A DNA stretch of 29,747 nucleotides, from positions 1-29,747 of the forward strand of contig NZ_JAVRMB020000154.1 of the NCBI RefSeq assembly GCF_031844845.1. Direction: 5' to 3'. This document shows, piece by piece, positions 22,045 to 29,556 of the stretch (position 1 is its first letter; each line of letters begins with the position of its first letter). Under the pieces are notes generated by a model. That model was not told the DNA's origin, searched no databases, and saw only the letters and a list, made by a program, of their open reading frames with translations. This DNA is from Endozoicomonas sp031844845. Its GTDB lineage: Bacteria; Pseudomonadota; Gammaproteobacteria; Pseudomonadales; Endozoicomonadaceae. The translations under genes and the position numbers were made by a program.

Positions 22045-24042
22045 ATGAGCAATCCAATTGGAGGGATTCAACAACCTCCCGTGCAGAGCTTAATTAATGC
22101 TGGCGGCAGTGCTGCAGTGGCTGGGAAGGCTGGGCAGCGGGCGGGCCAGCAGGTTCTTGCCTCCAATGTATCCTCGCCACTTTCACAAAGCACCGATATT
22201 GCTGAAGAAATCGGTATGGCGAAAAGCCAGTTTAAAAAGATGGACGATCGCAAGTTAACGAAAGGCGATTCACGCAATGCGAAAATGCTTGAGCTGATTC
22301 GCAAAATCCAGTCCATTGAGCAAATTCAGGGTGTTGATGACTTTAAAGACAGGCTGACCAACAACCCAAATTCAAATCTCAATCGCAAAGACTATCAACA
22401 TCAGGCTGAAAATAATTTTGATGATGTTTTTCATCAGTATATAGCGCTCTATGAAACGGCAGACGCTTATGAAGCCCTGCATGGTGAAGGTTCTGCTGCT
22501 GAGATATATGGAGCCATTGAGGCGCTTGAAAGCAACAATCAACAGGCCATCCAAATTGGCCTCAATCTTACCGAAGAGGCGGCCAGCCTTTTAGCAGAAA
22601 AGCAGTTGGGCACGTCCCTTACTGATGTTCGTCAGGAATATTTTGATCATGTTAAGGATCATAAAACGCTGGCTACTGCTTATACTGACATCATCAAGCG
22701 CCACGGTGTGGGTGAGGGTAACTTTGAAACTGCAGTGGATATACAGCTGAAACTTCTGGGGGCTGACCTGAATTGTTTGACGTCCTCAACAGAAGAAGCT
22801 CACTTACGCTCGGTTATCAATGATATGACCCATTTAAAAAGGCTTGTGGGTATCCATGACAGCTGTATGGAAACTCAGGAACAGATCAGCAGGGCGCCGC
22901 ATAATATTCCGCTCGCAGGGCATGAGTATATGGGCAGGATGCTGGGGATGCTTGATAAACAGTGGATTACAGAAGCTGACTTTTCTGGTTTGTCCCGTCA
23001 AATGGGCATTAATGAACTGGCTACAGAAACATTCTTTATGAATAAAACGGCAGATTTGATTCGTGATATACCGGATGAAATATTCGCCAATACTGAAACC
23101 AAACAGAATATGAGGGCGGCCATTCAGGAAGTGCAGGATGTATTAGCCATTCAGGAAGAAGGTGACGGAAAATCAGTGGACGAAAACCATGGCGTCGTTG
23201 GAGAAGTGTTACTTTCAGGTGGCATTCTGGACGATATTGCGATCCCGATGGGTATTAATCTTCCTGGCGTGACAGACAATATAATGCCTGAAGTTATGCA
23301 GTCAGGTGAACCTTCTCAGGATTCTGCGACTGTCCCGGATAAGTCCACTGATCTGGACGGATCTTCGAGTAAAGTGCCTGAAGCAACTCAGGAACCAGCA
23401 AACAGCAAGCCCGTTGAAATCGCGGTCAAGGGGAGTCTGGATGGCCTTTCCAATAAAGAACTCAGGGCCAGACAGGATGTGGATATTGCACGAGCGGCAG
23501 AACTGACCCAGACAAAAGGCGAGAAATACGTTGTTGACAGCTCCCTGACCGCACTGAAGGATTCGCTGGCTCATGGTGCTGATGCTGACAATATTCTGAG
23601 GTCATTAAACAGTATTGCCAAAGCCCGGGGCGGACAATTTGCTAAAGGCCTGAAAATAGCCATTACCCCGAAAGGAAGTGACAAGCCCTTAAATCTTATC
23701 CCTCCAGGGGAGGAACTTAGAGGTGTGGCGAATCTTGAGGAGCTGGTGAAAACAGCGCTCACCGTATTGGAAGAGCATGAGGTAGCGAATTTCAGTAATT
23801 ACAATCCTGGCGATATAGAGAAAGAGCTGGACAAACTTAAAGAGTCGATTTCTCTCATGGACTCAAGAATGACGTCCAAGCCGCGAGGACGCTCAAAGGG
23901 AGAAAAACAGTATAATCAGCTTGAGTATTCGCGGAAATTCAATATTAGAGCTGATCAGCCGGCGGCTACCGTTGAAGCTACGCTTGATCCACCGAAAGAT
24001 CCGTCAGTATCTTCAACGAATCAGATGCAGGACCTGCTTTAA
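22045..24042 (+). CDS. sctW: T3SS gatekeeper, YopN-TyeA fusion with long C-terminal extension
   Basis: SctW controls the switch from translocator to effector export and blocks secretion before host contact. The start ATG follows AGAGGGAAG. The N-terminus MSNPIGG is Gly/Ser/Gln-rich like a type III signal. Residues about 50-290 fit the YopN/HrpJ helical domain (IGMAKSQFKKMDDRKLTKGD). Residues 294-373 resemble TyeA (MLGMLDKQWITEADFSGLSR, then IPDEIFANTETKQNM), so TyeA appears fused rather than separate. The remaining 290 residues (about 375-665) are an addition absent from the usual 290-400 residue family; they include a Ser/Pro-rich linker and a helical segment (VDSSLTALKDSLAHGADADN) that I do not recognise. 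The SycN-like gene downstream supports the call. Confidence 0.82.
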   Translation: MSNPIGGIQQPPVQSLINAGGSAAVAGKAGQRAGQQVLASNVSSPLSQSTDIAEEIGMAKSQFKKMDDRKLTKGDSRNAKMLELIRKIQSIEQIQGVDDFKDRLTNNPNSNLNRKDYQHQAENNFDDVFHQYIALYETADAYEALHGEGSAAEIYGAIEALESNNQQAIQIGLNLTEEAASLLAEKQLGTSLTDVRQEYFDHVKDHKTLATAYTDIIKRHGVGEGNFETAVDIQLKLLGADLNCLTSSTEEAHLRSVINDMTHLKRLVGIHDSCMETQEQISRAPHNIPLAGHEYMGRMLGMLDKQWITEADFSGLSRQMGINELATETFFMNKTADLIRDIPDEIFANTETKQNMRAAIQEVQDVLAIQEEGDGKSVDENHGVVGEVLLSGGILDDIAIPMGINLPGVTDNIMPEVMQSGEPSQDSATVPDKSTDLDGSSSKVPEATQEPANSKPVEIAVKGSLDGLSNKELRARQDVDIARAAELTQTKGEKYVVDSSLTALKDSLAHGADADNILRSLNSIAKARGGQFAKGLKIAITPKGSDKPLNLIPPGEELRGVANLEELVKTALTVLEEHEVANFSNYNPGDIEKELDKLKESISLMDSRMTSKPRGRSKGEKQYNQLEYSRKFNIRADQPAATVEATLDPPKDPSVSSTNQMQDLL

Positions 24043-24092
24043 TTAGATGAAATGCCTGCTAGGGTACGGCAGATTATGTAGCGGCTAAAGCC

Positions 24093-24347
24093 ATGGAAAA
24101 AATAGATGGGGAGCGCTACGACAATACTGAAGGGCTGATGAGGGATATTACTTCACTGGCAGGCCCGCCAGCGCAACTGGAGAAGCTGCTTGATTATATG
24201 AACTTTGTTACAGAGTCAAAAATGTCAATTCTATTATTAGATGGAAGAGAAGAAGTGATCAAAGATTATATACAGTCTCTTTGCGACAATAAGCTGCCAA
24301 ATGCTTTTGATACAGTGACTGGAACTGATATCTCAGTGAGAAATTAA
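24093..24347 (+). CDS. Unknown 84-residue protein in the T3SS operon
   Basis: No family is recognised. The product (MEKIDGERYDNTEGLMRDIT...) is acidic and predicted mostly helical, without signal peptide or membrane segment. The ribosome binding site is weak. It lies 50 bp after sctW and 12 bp before the SycN-like chaperone gene, a position where many clusters place TyeA or a co-chaperone. It does not resemble TyeA, and a TyeA domain is already present in SctW. A small partner of the gatekeeper or chaperone is a guess from position. Confidence 0.6.
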   Translation: MEKIDGERYDNTEGLMRDITSLAGPPAQLEKLLDYMNFVTESKMSILLLDGREEVIKDYIQSLCDNKLPNAFDTVTGTDISVRN

Positions 24348-24359
24348 AGGGGTGAGGGA

Positions 24360-24728
24360 ATGGATTGGCGCAATAACGTTCTTGCTGAAGTTGGCGAAGG
24401 AATGGAAATCAATGGTCTGGACTTTGGCGATACCGGGGTTGTCTGTTTTCAGTTTGAACAAAGTGGCTCGCTTTATATGGAGCTCAAGGAATCAGGTATA
24501 TTAATGTATCTGGCCCGTGAAATGGATGGTTTCAATAGCCTGCCAGTTTTAGAGCAGGCACTGAAAGAGTGCCATTATAAAAAGAGTTTTCCATTTTCCT
24601 TGCAGGTAGGCATTCAAAATAATCAATTGTTTATCTGTTTGTTTCTGCCTGACGGTGATTTCAGTCGTCCGGGAGTAGAAAGTGCAATACAGTTTCTGAT
24701 GTCCAGGATGGAAGAGCTAAAATTATAA
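24360..24728 (+). CDS. Type III secretion class I chaperone, SycN-like
   Basis: SycN, with YscB, chaperones the YopN gatekeeper. The 122-residue product starts behind a strong GGGGTGAGGGA site. It has the class I chaperone pattern: an N-terminal helix, a strand segment VCFQFEQSGSLYMELKESGI comparable to the EMAQSGTLQLE strand of SycN, a central helix (VLEQALKECHY), strands FSLQVGIQNNQLFICLFLP and a C-terminal helix ending MSRMEELKL. Small size, acidity and position close to sctW support it as the gatekeeper chaperone. Similarity is by eye; a generic CesT/YbjN-type chaperone remains possible. Confidence 0.78.
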   Translation: MDWRNNVLAEVGEGMEINGLDFGDTGVVCFQFEQSGSLYMELKESGILMYLAREMDGFNSLPVLEQALKECHYKKSFPFSLQVGIQNNQLFICLFLPDGDFSRPGVESAIQFLMSRMEELKL

Positions 24729-24820
24729 TCAGAAAAAAGGGAGAAATATAAAAGCTGTATTTGAAGTAGCGAAGAGGATTATTAGTACCTCAAAACCAAT
24801 AATAAACAGAGGTTACTATC

Positions 24821-25252
24821 ATGGCGGACAATCTTATCAAGACCGGTGAGCTTGCTGAGAAGGCTTTGGAAAAAACTCAGGAAGGTTCCGCTAACCCGGA
24901 ACAACCTGAGGAAGGGGCGGCAGGGCGTTTTGCTGATCTGCTTTCTGGTAAAACTCCCGATGGGGCTTCACAGGCTGCCAATTTCAAGCCGATTGAAGTC
25001 ACCGCAAACCCGAATGCTCCTGCCTTAACGCTCGGAGATAAAGTTCTTCAAGGGATGCAGGGGCTGAGGGATCATGTGGAAAGCAAGGCTGATCTGGTCA
25101 AAAAACACCTGGAGCCCGGTGAGGCCATGGGCATGAAGGATATGTTCAAGACCCAGATGGCCATGACAAACCTGATGATTACCGAGGATTATATCGGGAA
25201 AATCGTCAGTAAAAGTACTCAGACTTTTGATACTTTGCTGCGAAATCAGTAA
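24821..25252 (+). CDS. sctI: T3SS inner-rod protein SctI
   Basis: SctI (YscI/PrgJ/EscI) forms the short rod or adaptor linking export gate and needle inside the basal body. The 143-residue product begins MADNLIKTGELAEKAL behind AGAGGTTACTATC. The N-terminal two thirds are variable and Pro/Gly-rich. The C-terminal 40 residues (MKDMFKTQMAMTNLMITEDY, then IGKIVSKSTQTFDTLLRNQ) match the conserved helix of the YscI family, including the K.T...DTLLRNQ ending. It is the last gene of the cluster and is followed by a hairpin. The needle SctF and ring protein SctJ that often neighbour it are not here. Confidence 0.85.
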   Translation: MADNLIKTGELAEKALEKTQEGSANPEQPEEGAAGRFADLLSGKTPDGASQAANFKPIEVTANPNAPALTLGDKVLQGMQGLRDHVESKADLVKKHLEPGEAMGMKDMFKTQMAMTNLMITEDYIGKIVSKSTQTFDTLLRNQ

Positions 25253-25306
25253 CATCGTTTCAACTCCATTTATCCAAACGATCGTCCATTAAACTCCATA
25301 ACGATC

Positions 25307-25341
25307 AAAGTCATTGAAAATAAAGGTTTTTCAATGACTTT
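25307..25341 (+). terminator. Terminator after sctI
   Basis: AAAGTCATTGAAAA (25307-25320) and TTTTCAATGACTTT (25328-25341) are perfect 14-bp arms around a seven-base loop, 55 bp after the sctI stop, with a pyrimidine-rich tail. It is AT-rich but long, and marks the probable end of the T3SS transcript. Confidence 0.7.
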
Positions 25342-25407
25342 CCTTTCCTCTCTTATATTACTTGTTTGTCTGTTGAGAACTAATAGTGACAGATTTTGTC
25401 CATTGTT

Positions 25408-25458
25408 TTGTGCACCAGAATGGCAATATTGTTGTGTACCATAAAAATCTGTGTACCA
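25408..25458 (+). promoter_or_regulatory. Three GTGYACCA direct repeats: candidate integrase arm or attachment site
   Basis: TTGTGCACCA (25408-25417), TTGTGTACCA (25432-25441) and CTGTGTACCA (25449-25458) lie just before the integrase remnant. Direct repeats beside an integrase gene are typical of recombinase arm sites near an element end. The assignment as an att region is inference; no second copy of a core was identified. Confidence 0.4.
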
Positions 25459-26376
25459 ATTCATGCTGGAGATGCCAGCAAATGAAATCAGGCCCACTCA
25501 TATTGTCGATATTATTTCCCGGCTTATTCATGAGGTGCAGGTGGGGCCGCAGTGTAACAGGGTAAGAAGTATGCTCTCAGCGGCATTTGGTTGGGGAATT
25601 AAACATGATCATAATCCCTTGTATCAAACCAAACAACGTAAGCATCTGAAATATCAATTAGAGTACAATCCGGTACAGAATATCCCTGCTCAGGGGCATT
25701 TGGAAAAGGCTGGTAAGGGCCAGTTGACGGATCGGCAGATATGGGAAGTGTGGCATTTGGCTCCGACCATTATGGGAAAGCCTGGTCTGGTTGCGCAGTT
25801 GCTTTTGGCTTTGGGTGGTGTCCGTCAGGAGCAACTGATCCCTGGGAGAAGGTAAAGCTGGAGGGGAGCTACCCTTATATTTTGCTGTCCAACGCTAAAG
25901 GCAGATCCAATTATACCGTAGGAGGGCGAGACTATATGGTGCCCTTAAACGAGACGGCGGTGGCATTGTTTACCCATTTGAAAAGACTTTATGGTCATTG
26001 TGTTTATCCGTTTCCTGGTGGTACAACCGGGCATGAATCTCTGGACAAGTATATGTCTTATGCTGCATTTAATCGGCCTCTGAGTCGGTTTCAGAAGCAT
26101 TTAAAGAATGTCATAGGTTCGCCCTCTGGCTGGTTTACGATTGGTATGATTCGCGGCAGTATCTCCACCCGGATGAATGAGGCGGGCGTTCCAAAAATGA
26201 TTAAGGAGAAGATCGCCGGACATAACCAGAGGGACGTAACGACGACCCACTATGATATGTGGGACTACAAGATGGAGAAGAGAGACGCTGCGGGGTTGTG
26301 GGAGTCTTATCTGAAAAAAATTATCAGTCTGCCCTATGAGGAAGTGACAGACCGGTTATCGGAAGAAATGGTGTAG
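25451..26376 (+). pseudogene. Tyrosine integrase, N-terminally truncated and frameshifted
   Basis: The first part (25451-25855) reads as the end of a core-binding domain (IRPTHIVDIISRLIHEVQ, RVRSMLSAAFGWGIKHDHNP) and the start of the catalytic domain (LLLALGGVRQEQLIP). The frame then shifts by one base near 25830-25840, and the protein continues as WEKVKLEGSYPYILLSNAKG to a C-terminal block with MIRGSISTRMNEAGV, AGHNQRDVTTTHYDMWDYKM and a final helix. The catalytic Arg, His and Tyr of tyrosine recombinases can be assigned (MIRGS, AGHNQRD, HYD). About 150 N-terminal residues expected of a phage integrase are missing. The element can no longer integrate or excise with this gene. Confidence 0.82.
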
Positions 26377-26391
26377 CAAGGGGGGCTGGCT

Positions 26392-26751
26392 TCACCAGTC
26401 CCGTTTGCCCTCAATCCATTGTAGGACTTCAGCTTTTCTCCAGGCCACCTTGCGGGGGCCCAGTTGTATTTTTGGCGGGAAGGAGCCATGGGTCACATAG
26501 TTATTGATAGAGGCCCTGCAGGCTTTGGTCAGTTTTAATACCTCGTCCATTCGGATCAGTTCTTCTGCCTCTTCCATGGCGTTTTTCTGAAAGCCTCGTT
26601 CCAATGCCGAGTAGAGGGTGACCACTTCACCGTTGGTCAGTTCTACAAATGGAATGCCCAGTTTATGCAGGTTTTGCACAACTTCTTTCTTGCTGGAGAG
26701 ATTCATCCATTGTGACAGGGATTTAAGATTAAACAGCAGTCCATTATCCAT
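26392..26751 (-). CDS. AlpA/excisionase-like phage regulator
   Basis: The 119-residue protein ends in an AlpA/MerR-type winged helix: MDEVLKLTKACRASINNYVT followed by HGSFPPKIQLGPRKVAWRKAEVLQWIEG, the standard layout in which the FPPKI.LG...W wing contacts DNA. The N-terminal half (LSSKKEVVQNLHKLGIPFVE) resembles DUF4224-type domains in phage regulators. Such proteins act as excisionases or activate the integrase gene. It converges with the integrase remnant, as int/xis pairs often do, with only 15 bp between them. Confidence 0.78.
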   Translation of the reverse strand: MDNGLLFNLKSLSQWMNLSSKKEVVQNLHKLGIPFVELTNGEVVTLYSALERGFQKNAMEEAEELIRMDEVLKLTKACRASINNYVTHGSFPPKIQLGPRKVAWRKAEVLQWIEGKRDW

Positions 26752-26766
26752 GCAATGTCCCCCTTA

Positions 26767-27270
26767 TTAAAAAAAGTTCAAAATGTCATATCCCAATACC
26801 GGCTGGGCATTGCTGGTGGTCAGTCGTTTACTGCTGTGGTTGTGGAATGTTATTTCTGAGGGATCGTACATCAGACCGTACTGCCAGCCCTGATCGGTCA
26901 GCAGGTATTTTCCCCGCTTACCCTGGCCGGTCCATCTGATAATGCGATGTTTTTCCAGTACCTCCACCACGTACTGGCGGCTTCTGCCGATAAACTCGCC
27001 CAGCTCAACCAGAGAGAAGTAGTCATCCAGTTCGTAGCGGTTTCGCTTGCGCTTTTGTTTTCGGTGAACTGGCTCAACATCCGCATCCGAGCCTATTTCC
27101 ACTGGGTCAGTATGGTGGGTTTCCTGATCAATCAAACTGTTCGTTGATTCATCACCGGAAATGGTTGGGCTCAGAAGGTCCAGTACTGTTTGGTACCACT
27201 TCACCTGTTTAACCGGGGTACCGCAGTTGTGAGCTTTTCCGGTATCGAGGATTTCACAAAGGGATTTCAC
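26767..27270 (-). pseudogene. Antirepressor C-terminal part, detached from the Rha gene by a 13-bp duplication
   Basis: The frame opens inside the 13-bp duplication at 27251-27276. Its first residues (CEILDTGKAHNCGTPVKQVK, then WYQTVLDLL) continue the antirepressor C-terminal pattern that breaks off in the upstream Rha frame. The rest holds a basic linker (HRKQKRKRNRYEL) and a winged-helix-like domain (SLVELGEFIGRSRQYVVEVL, ITWTG-like GQGKRGKYLLTDQGWQYG). Removing one 13-bp unit fuses both frames into one protein of about 396 residues. The apparent GTG start at 27270 lacks a binding site, so separate translation is unlikely. Confidence 0.7.
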
Positions 27271-27276
27271 AAAGGG
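27251..27276. repeat. 13-bp perfect tandem duplication
   Basis: ATTTCACAAAGGG occurs twice in direct tandem. Thirteen is not a multiple of three, so the second copy shifts the reading frame of the antirepressor gene. Confidence 0.92.
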
Positions 27277-27970
27277 GCTGGCCCTGATCGGTGGGTATCC
27301 ATTGGTTGTCGATTTTGTTCTGGAGCCCTGCTGCTTCCAGCAGCTTGTTCACTTCCCTGGGGTTGGTGGGTGGTGTCATCATCTGGCCGAGCTGGGTGGG
27401 CGTAAAGGTCATGACCTGAACGGGAGCTGATAGTGATTTCTGGCCCATTGCTTCCAGTGGTGAGAAGCCAATCATGTTTCGGGTGGCGTGATCCGCTGAG
27501 ATGAGAGCCGCATTTCCCGAGAATCCAAAAGCTTTGGCCATATCCAGGGCTTTCTCGGATACCGATATTTGATAAAGAGGGTTAGCGGATGGCTCGGGTT
27601 CTTTTTGTTGTTGGACTAACGGAATGGACTTGCCGGATTCCAGTTCAAACCATCGGTGGATGACTGCTGCCCGACGCTTAACATCGTATCCGGTTATCAG
27701 GATTTCAGTTTCAAACCGGGGCAGCAAATATTCATTTTGCTTGCGATTCATAGTGTCCAGGTAGGTGTGTCCATATTTGGACGCATCTTTCTCCAGTTCA
27801 TTCATCATGTTTTCAATGTCACGTCGGACATGCTGATGCTGCTTTTCTGTCAGCTCAGCAATCTCACGGCTGGACATAACTTGTGTTTTGCTTTTCTCAA
27901 CCAGTTCATTAGGGAGGAGTCCATATTTTACGCTGCTGGTGTCTGTCGTGGTCTTAGTCGTGCTGTCCAC
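27254..27970 (-). CDS. Rha family phage regulator / antirepressor (truncated by frameshift)
   Basis: The 238-residue product begins at GTG 27970 and has the Rha domain: VMSSREIAELTEKQHQHVRR, DIENMMNEL, then YLLPRFETEILITGYDVKRR and HRWFELE. Rha-type proteins are phage regulators that interfere with lysogeny control in hosts. The C-terminal portion (FTPTQLGQMMTPPTNPREVN then KLLEAAGLQNK) is the start of an antirepressor KilAC-like domain that normally continues pT.kGk..cei.dtgk. Here it ends after CEIPL because of a 13-bp tandem duplication. The continuation is in the adjacent frame (26767-27270). The N-terminal domain may still be made. Confidence 0.82.
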   Translation of the reverse strand: MDSTTKTTTDTSSVKYGLLPNELVEKSKTQVMSSREIAELTEKQHQHVRRDIENMMNELEKDASKYGHTYLDTMNRKQNEYLLPRFETEILITGYDVKRRAAVIHRWFELESGKSIPLVQQQKEPEPSANPLYQISVSEKALDMAKAFGFSGNAALISADHATRNMIGFSPLEAMGQKSLSAPVQVMTFTPTQLGQMMTPPTNPREVNKLLEAAGLQNKIDNQWIPTDQGQPLCEIPL

Positions 27971-28003
27971 TGCGTTCCCCGTCTTATTTTTTTCGCATTC
28001 AGG

Positions 28004-28324
28004 TCAGTGAGTACTGCCAGTCATGTGCACGACAGGATTCTGATTGTCCCTGATGCGTTGCAGGATCAGGCCGGTGATCAGCATGGACTGAGACAGCGCC
28101 TGTTCATTATTGATGCCGACGGTGATGGCCACGATCAGAGCGGTCATTTCGATCATGACAGTTTCCACATCCAGTGGTTGACCATCCATTTCATCGCTGA
28201 GTCGGTCGGCAATTATCAGTTTTTCTGCCAGTTCGGCTTCTTCTTTTTCTGTGCTGTAGCCCTGGGCTTTCTTTTGTTTGATTTCCATGGCAAGTGCCAG
28301 GTCGTCTGCATTCAGCTGGTTCAT
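28004..28324 (-). CDS. Hypothetical phage-type protein
   Basis: This 106-residue product is not recognised. It starts MNQLNADDLALAMEIKQKKA behind AGGAAAAG, is strongly helical, and has one moderately hydrophobic segment (VMIEMTALIVAITVGINNEQ). It lies 9 bp after ssb and 33 bp before the Rha gene, so it is probably co-transcribed with both in the early module. Confidence 0.6.
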   Translation of the reverse strand: MNQLNADDLALAMEIKQKKAQGYSTEKEEAELAEKLIIADRLSDEMDGQPLDVETVMIEMTALIVAITVGINNEQALSQSMLITGLILQRIRDNQNPVVHMTGSTH

Positions 28325-28333
28325 GGCTTTTCC

Positions 28334-28810
28334 TCAGAATGGAATTGATTTGTCGTATTGGTCGTACTGCTCCTGCGCAGGCTGGGGTTGCTGGTGGCCT
28401 CCGTTGCTGGCGTTGGCGTATTGGTTGTTTTGCTGTGGTGCGCTGGTGTTCTGGTTTTGCGGGTGGGTATCCAGAAACTGGAGAGAGCCATTGAATTGAT
28501 CCACGATAATGTCGGTGGCATGGCGCTTCTGACCGCTCTGCTTATCCTCCCATTCCCGATAAACCAGCTCGCCTTCTACGTAGAGCTTGCTGCCCTTGGT
28601 CAGAAACTGCTGGGCAAATTCCGCCATCTTTCCGTAGACCTTGACGCTGTGCCATTGGGTTTTCTGCTGGCGCTGTCCCTGTTTGTCTTTATAGGTGTTG
28701 CCGGTGGCCACCGAGAGCGTAGTGAGTTGTGAGCCATCGGGAAAAAACCGGCTTTCCGGATCTTTCCCTAAACGACCAATGACCATTACTTTATTCAGGT
28801 CTCTCGCCAT
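28334..28810 (-). CDS. ssb: Single-stranded DNA-binding protein (phage-type copy)
   Basis: SSB coats single-stranded DNA and recruits replication and recombination partners through its C-terminal tip. The 158-residue product has the OB fold with ARDLNKVMVIGRLGKDPESR, TLSVATGNTYKDKQGQRQQK and TQWHSVKVYGKMAEFAQQFL. A Gln/Asn/Pro-rich linker follows, and the tip is DQYDKSIPF, slightly changed from the canonical DDDIPF but keeping IPF. The context within phage regulatory and recombination genes suggests an element-borne copy rather than the chromosomal ssb. Confidence 0.93.
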   Translation of the reverse strand: MARDLNKVMVIGRLGKDPESRFFPDGSQLTTLSVATGNTYKDKQGQRQQKTQWHSVKVYGKMAEFAQQFLTKGSKLYVEGELVYREWEDKQSGQKRHATDIIVDQFNGSLQFLDTHPQNQNTSAPQQNNQYANASNGGHQQPQPAQEQYDQYDKSIPF

Positions 28811-28812
28811 GA

Positions 28813-29556
28813 TCAGGCTTCCTTTAGTTGCAGTTGGGTAGTCGGGGTTTTGATGCTGGTGCGGCGGATGATCAGTTCTACGTGGTATTCGTTGCCATTC
28901 TGGTCAAAGCGGTAGCAATCCAGCGAGCCTTTACCGAGCCACTTTTCCATGGCGTAAATGTCGTCGGTGATGATTTCTTCCGTTACATCGCTATCGGTGT
29001 AGAGCAGATCGGGCTGGTCTTCTGCTTTCTCTGGTGTTGGCTCGGGTGCCGTTGCTATCTCATTGTCGTATTGTTCCTGTCGCTTGTGTTCCTCAAAGCG
29101 CAGGGCTTCAGCTTCTTTACGGTCCGCTTCTGCCTGTCTTGCTGCTTCGGCCTGAGCCTTTTGCTGTTCTTCCCGGCGTATTTGCTGGCGATGGGCTTCC
29201 AGCTTGCTTTCTTCTTCCTGACGGATACGTTCACGCTCGGCTTCAAGGCGGTTGGCTTCGGCTTCTTTGTGTTCACCGATGCGGACTTTGATCAGGGCCG
29301 TGAGGTCGTCGTGGTCTTTGCCGATGATGTGTTGCAGGTCGTTGAACAGGAAGCGGTGGTCTGCGGCCAGTTCGTGGTAGGTGCTCAGGTTTTTTGACAG
29401 GTGGCGTTCCAGCTCCACCGCCTGAATTTTTGCTTTGGCCAGGGCATCGTTGATGGCTTCCTGCATTTTGGTGAATGAGGATTTGCCCTTGATGGCGGCG
29501 GCAAAGTCGCTATTGATGCTGCCAATCGGCAGGGATGCCGGGAAATCTCCAATCAA
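28813..29556 (-). CDS. Coiled-coil phage-type protein, N-terminus probably altered by IS junction
   Basis: The 247-residue product has a helical N-terminal part (FAAAIKGKSSFTKMQEAIND, ELAADHRFLFNDLQHIIGKD), then a highly charged Glu/Lys/Arg/Gln coiled coil (about 95-165, EAERERIRQEEESKLEAHRQ), and a C-terminal globular piece (AMEKWLGKGSLDCYRFDQNG). It ends two bases before ssb. The pattern recalls C-terminal regions of phage recombination proteins near ssb, but I cannot name a family. The predicted TTG start lies in sequence that also encodes the 3' end of the transposase in another frame, so the first 15 or so residues may not be native. Confidence 0.62.
   Translation of the reverse strand: MIGDFPASLPIGSINSDFAAAIKGKSSFTKMQEAINDALAKAKIQAVELERHLSKNLSTYHELAADHRFLFNDLQHIIGKDHDDLTALIKVRIGEHKEAEANRLEAERERIRQEEESKLEAHRQQIRREEQQKAQAEAARQAEADRKEAEALRFEEHKRQEQYDNEIATAPEPTPEKAEDQPDLLYTDSDVTEEIITDDIYAMEKWLGKGSLDCYRFDQNGNEYHVELIIRRTSIKTPTTQLQLKEA

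Larger units (their letters stand above)
25408..29556. mobile_element. Decayed integrative element or prophage remnant
   Basis: The span has an integrase remnant, an AlpA-like regulator, a Rha/antirepressor gene, ssb and a coiled-coil phage-type protein: the integration, regulation and recombination modules of a temperate phage or phage-like element. No structural or packaging genes are seen. Two genes carry frameshifts and the right edge is cut by an IS-type transposase. The true right boundary is outside or destroyed. It abuts the T3SS cluster. Confidence 0.65.

Noticed and set aside
24093..24347. The 84-residue protein as TyeA
   Set aside because: It lacks the TyeA pattern, which is instead visible within SctW at residues 294-373.
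25741..26376. An independent 211-residue gene starting at 25741
   Set aside because: Its first 35 residues are an out-of-frame reading of the integrase; the real match starts after the frameshift near 25835, so it is the second half of a pseudogene.
27656..28348. A 230-residue plus-strand frame opposite the Rha and hypothetical genes
   Set aside because: It is antisense to the Rha gene and spans two minus-strand genes; composition is that of a shadow.
28828..29397. A Phe/Val-rich plus-strand frame opposite the coiled-coil gene, looking like a membrane protein
   Set aside because: The hydrophobic residues are the reverse-strand reading of Glu/Lys/Gln codons in the coiled coil.
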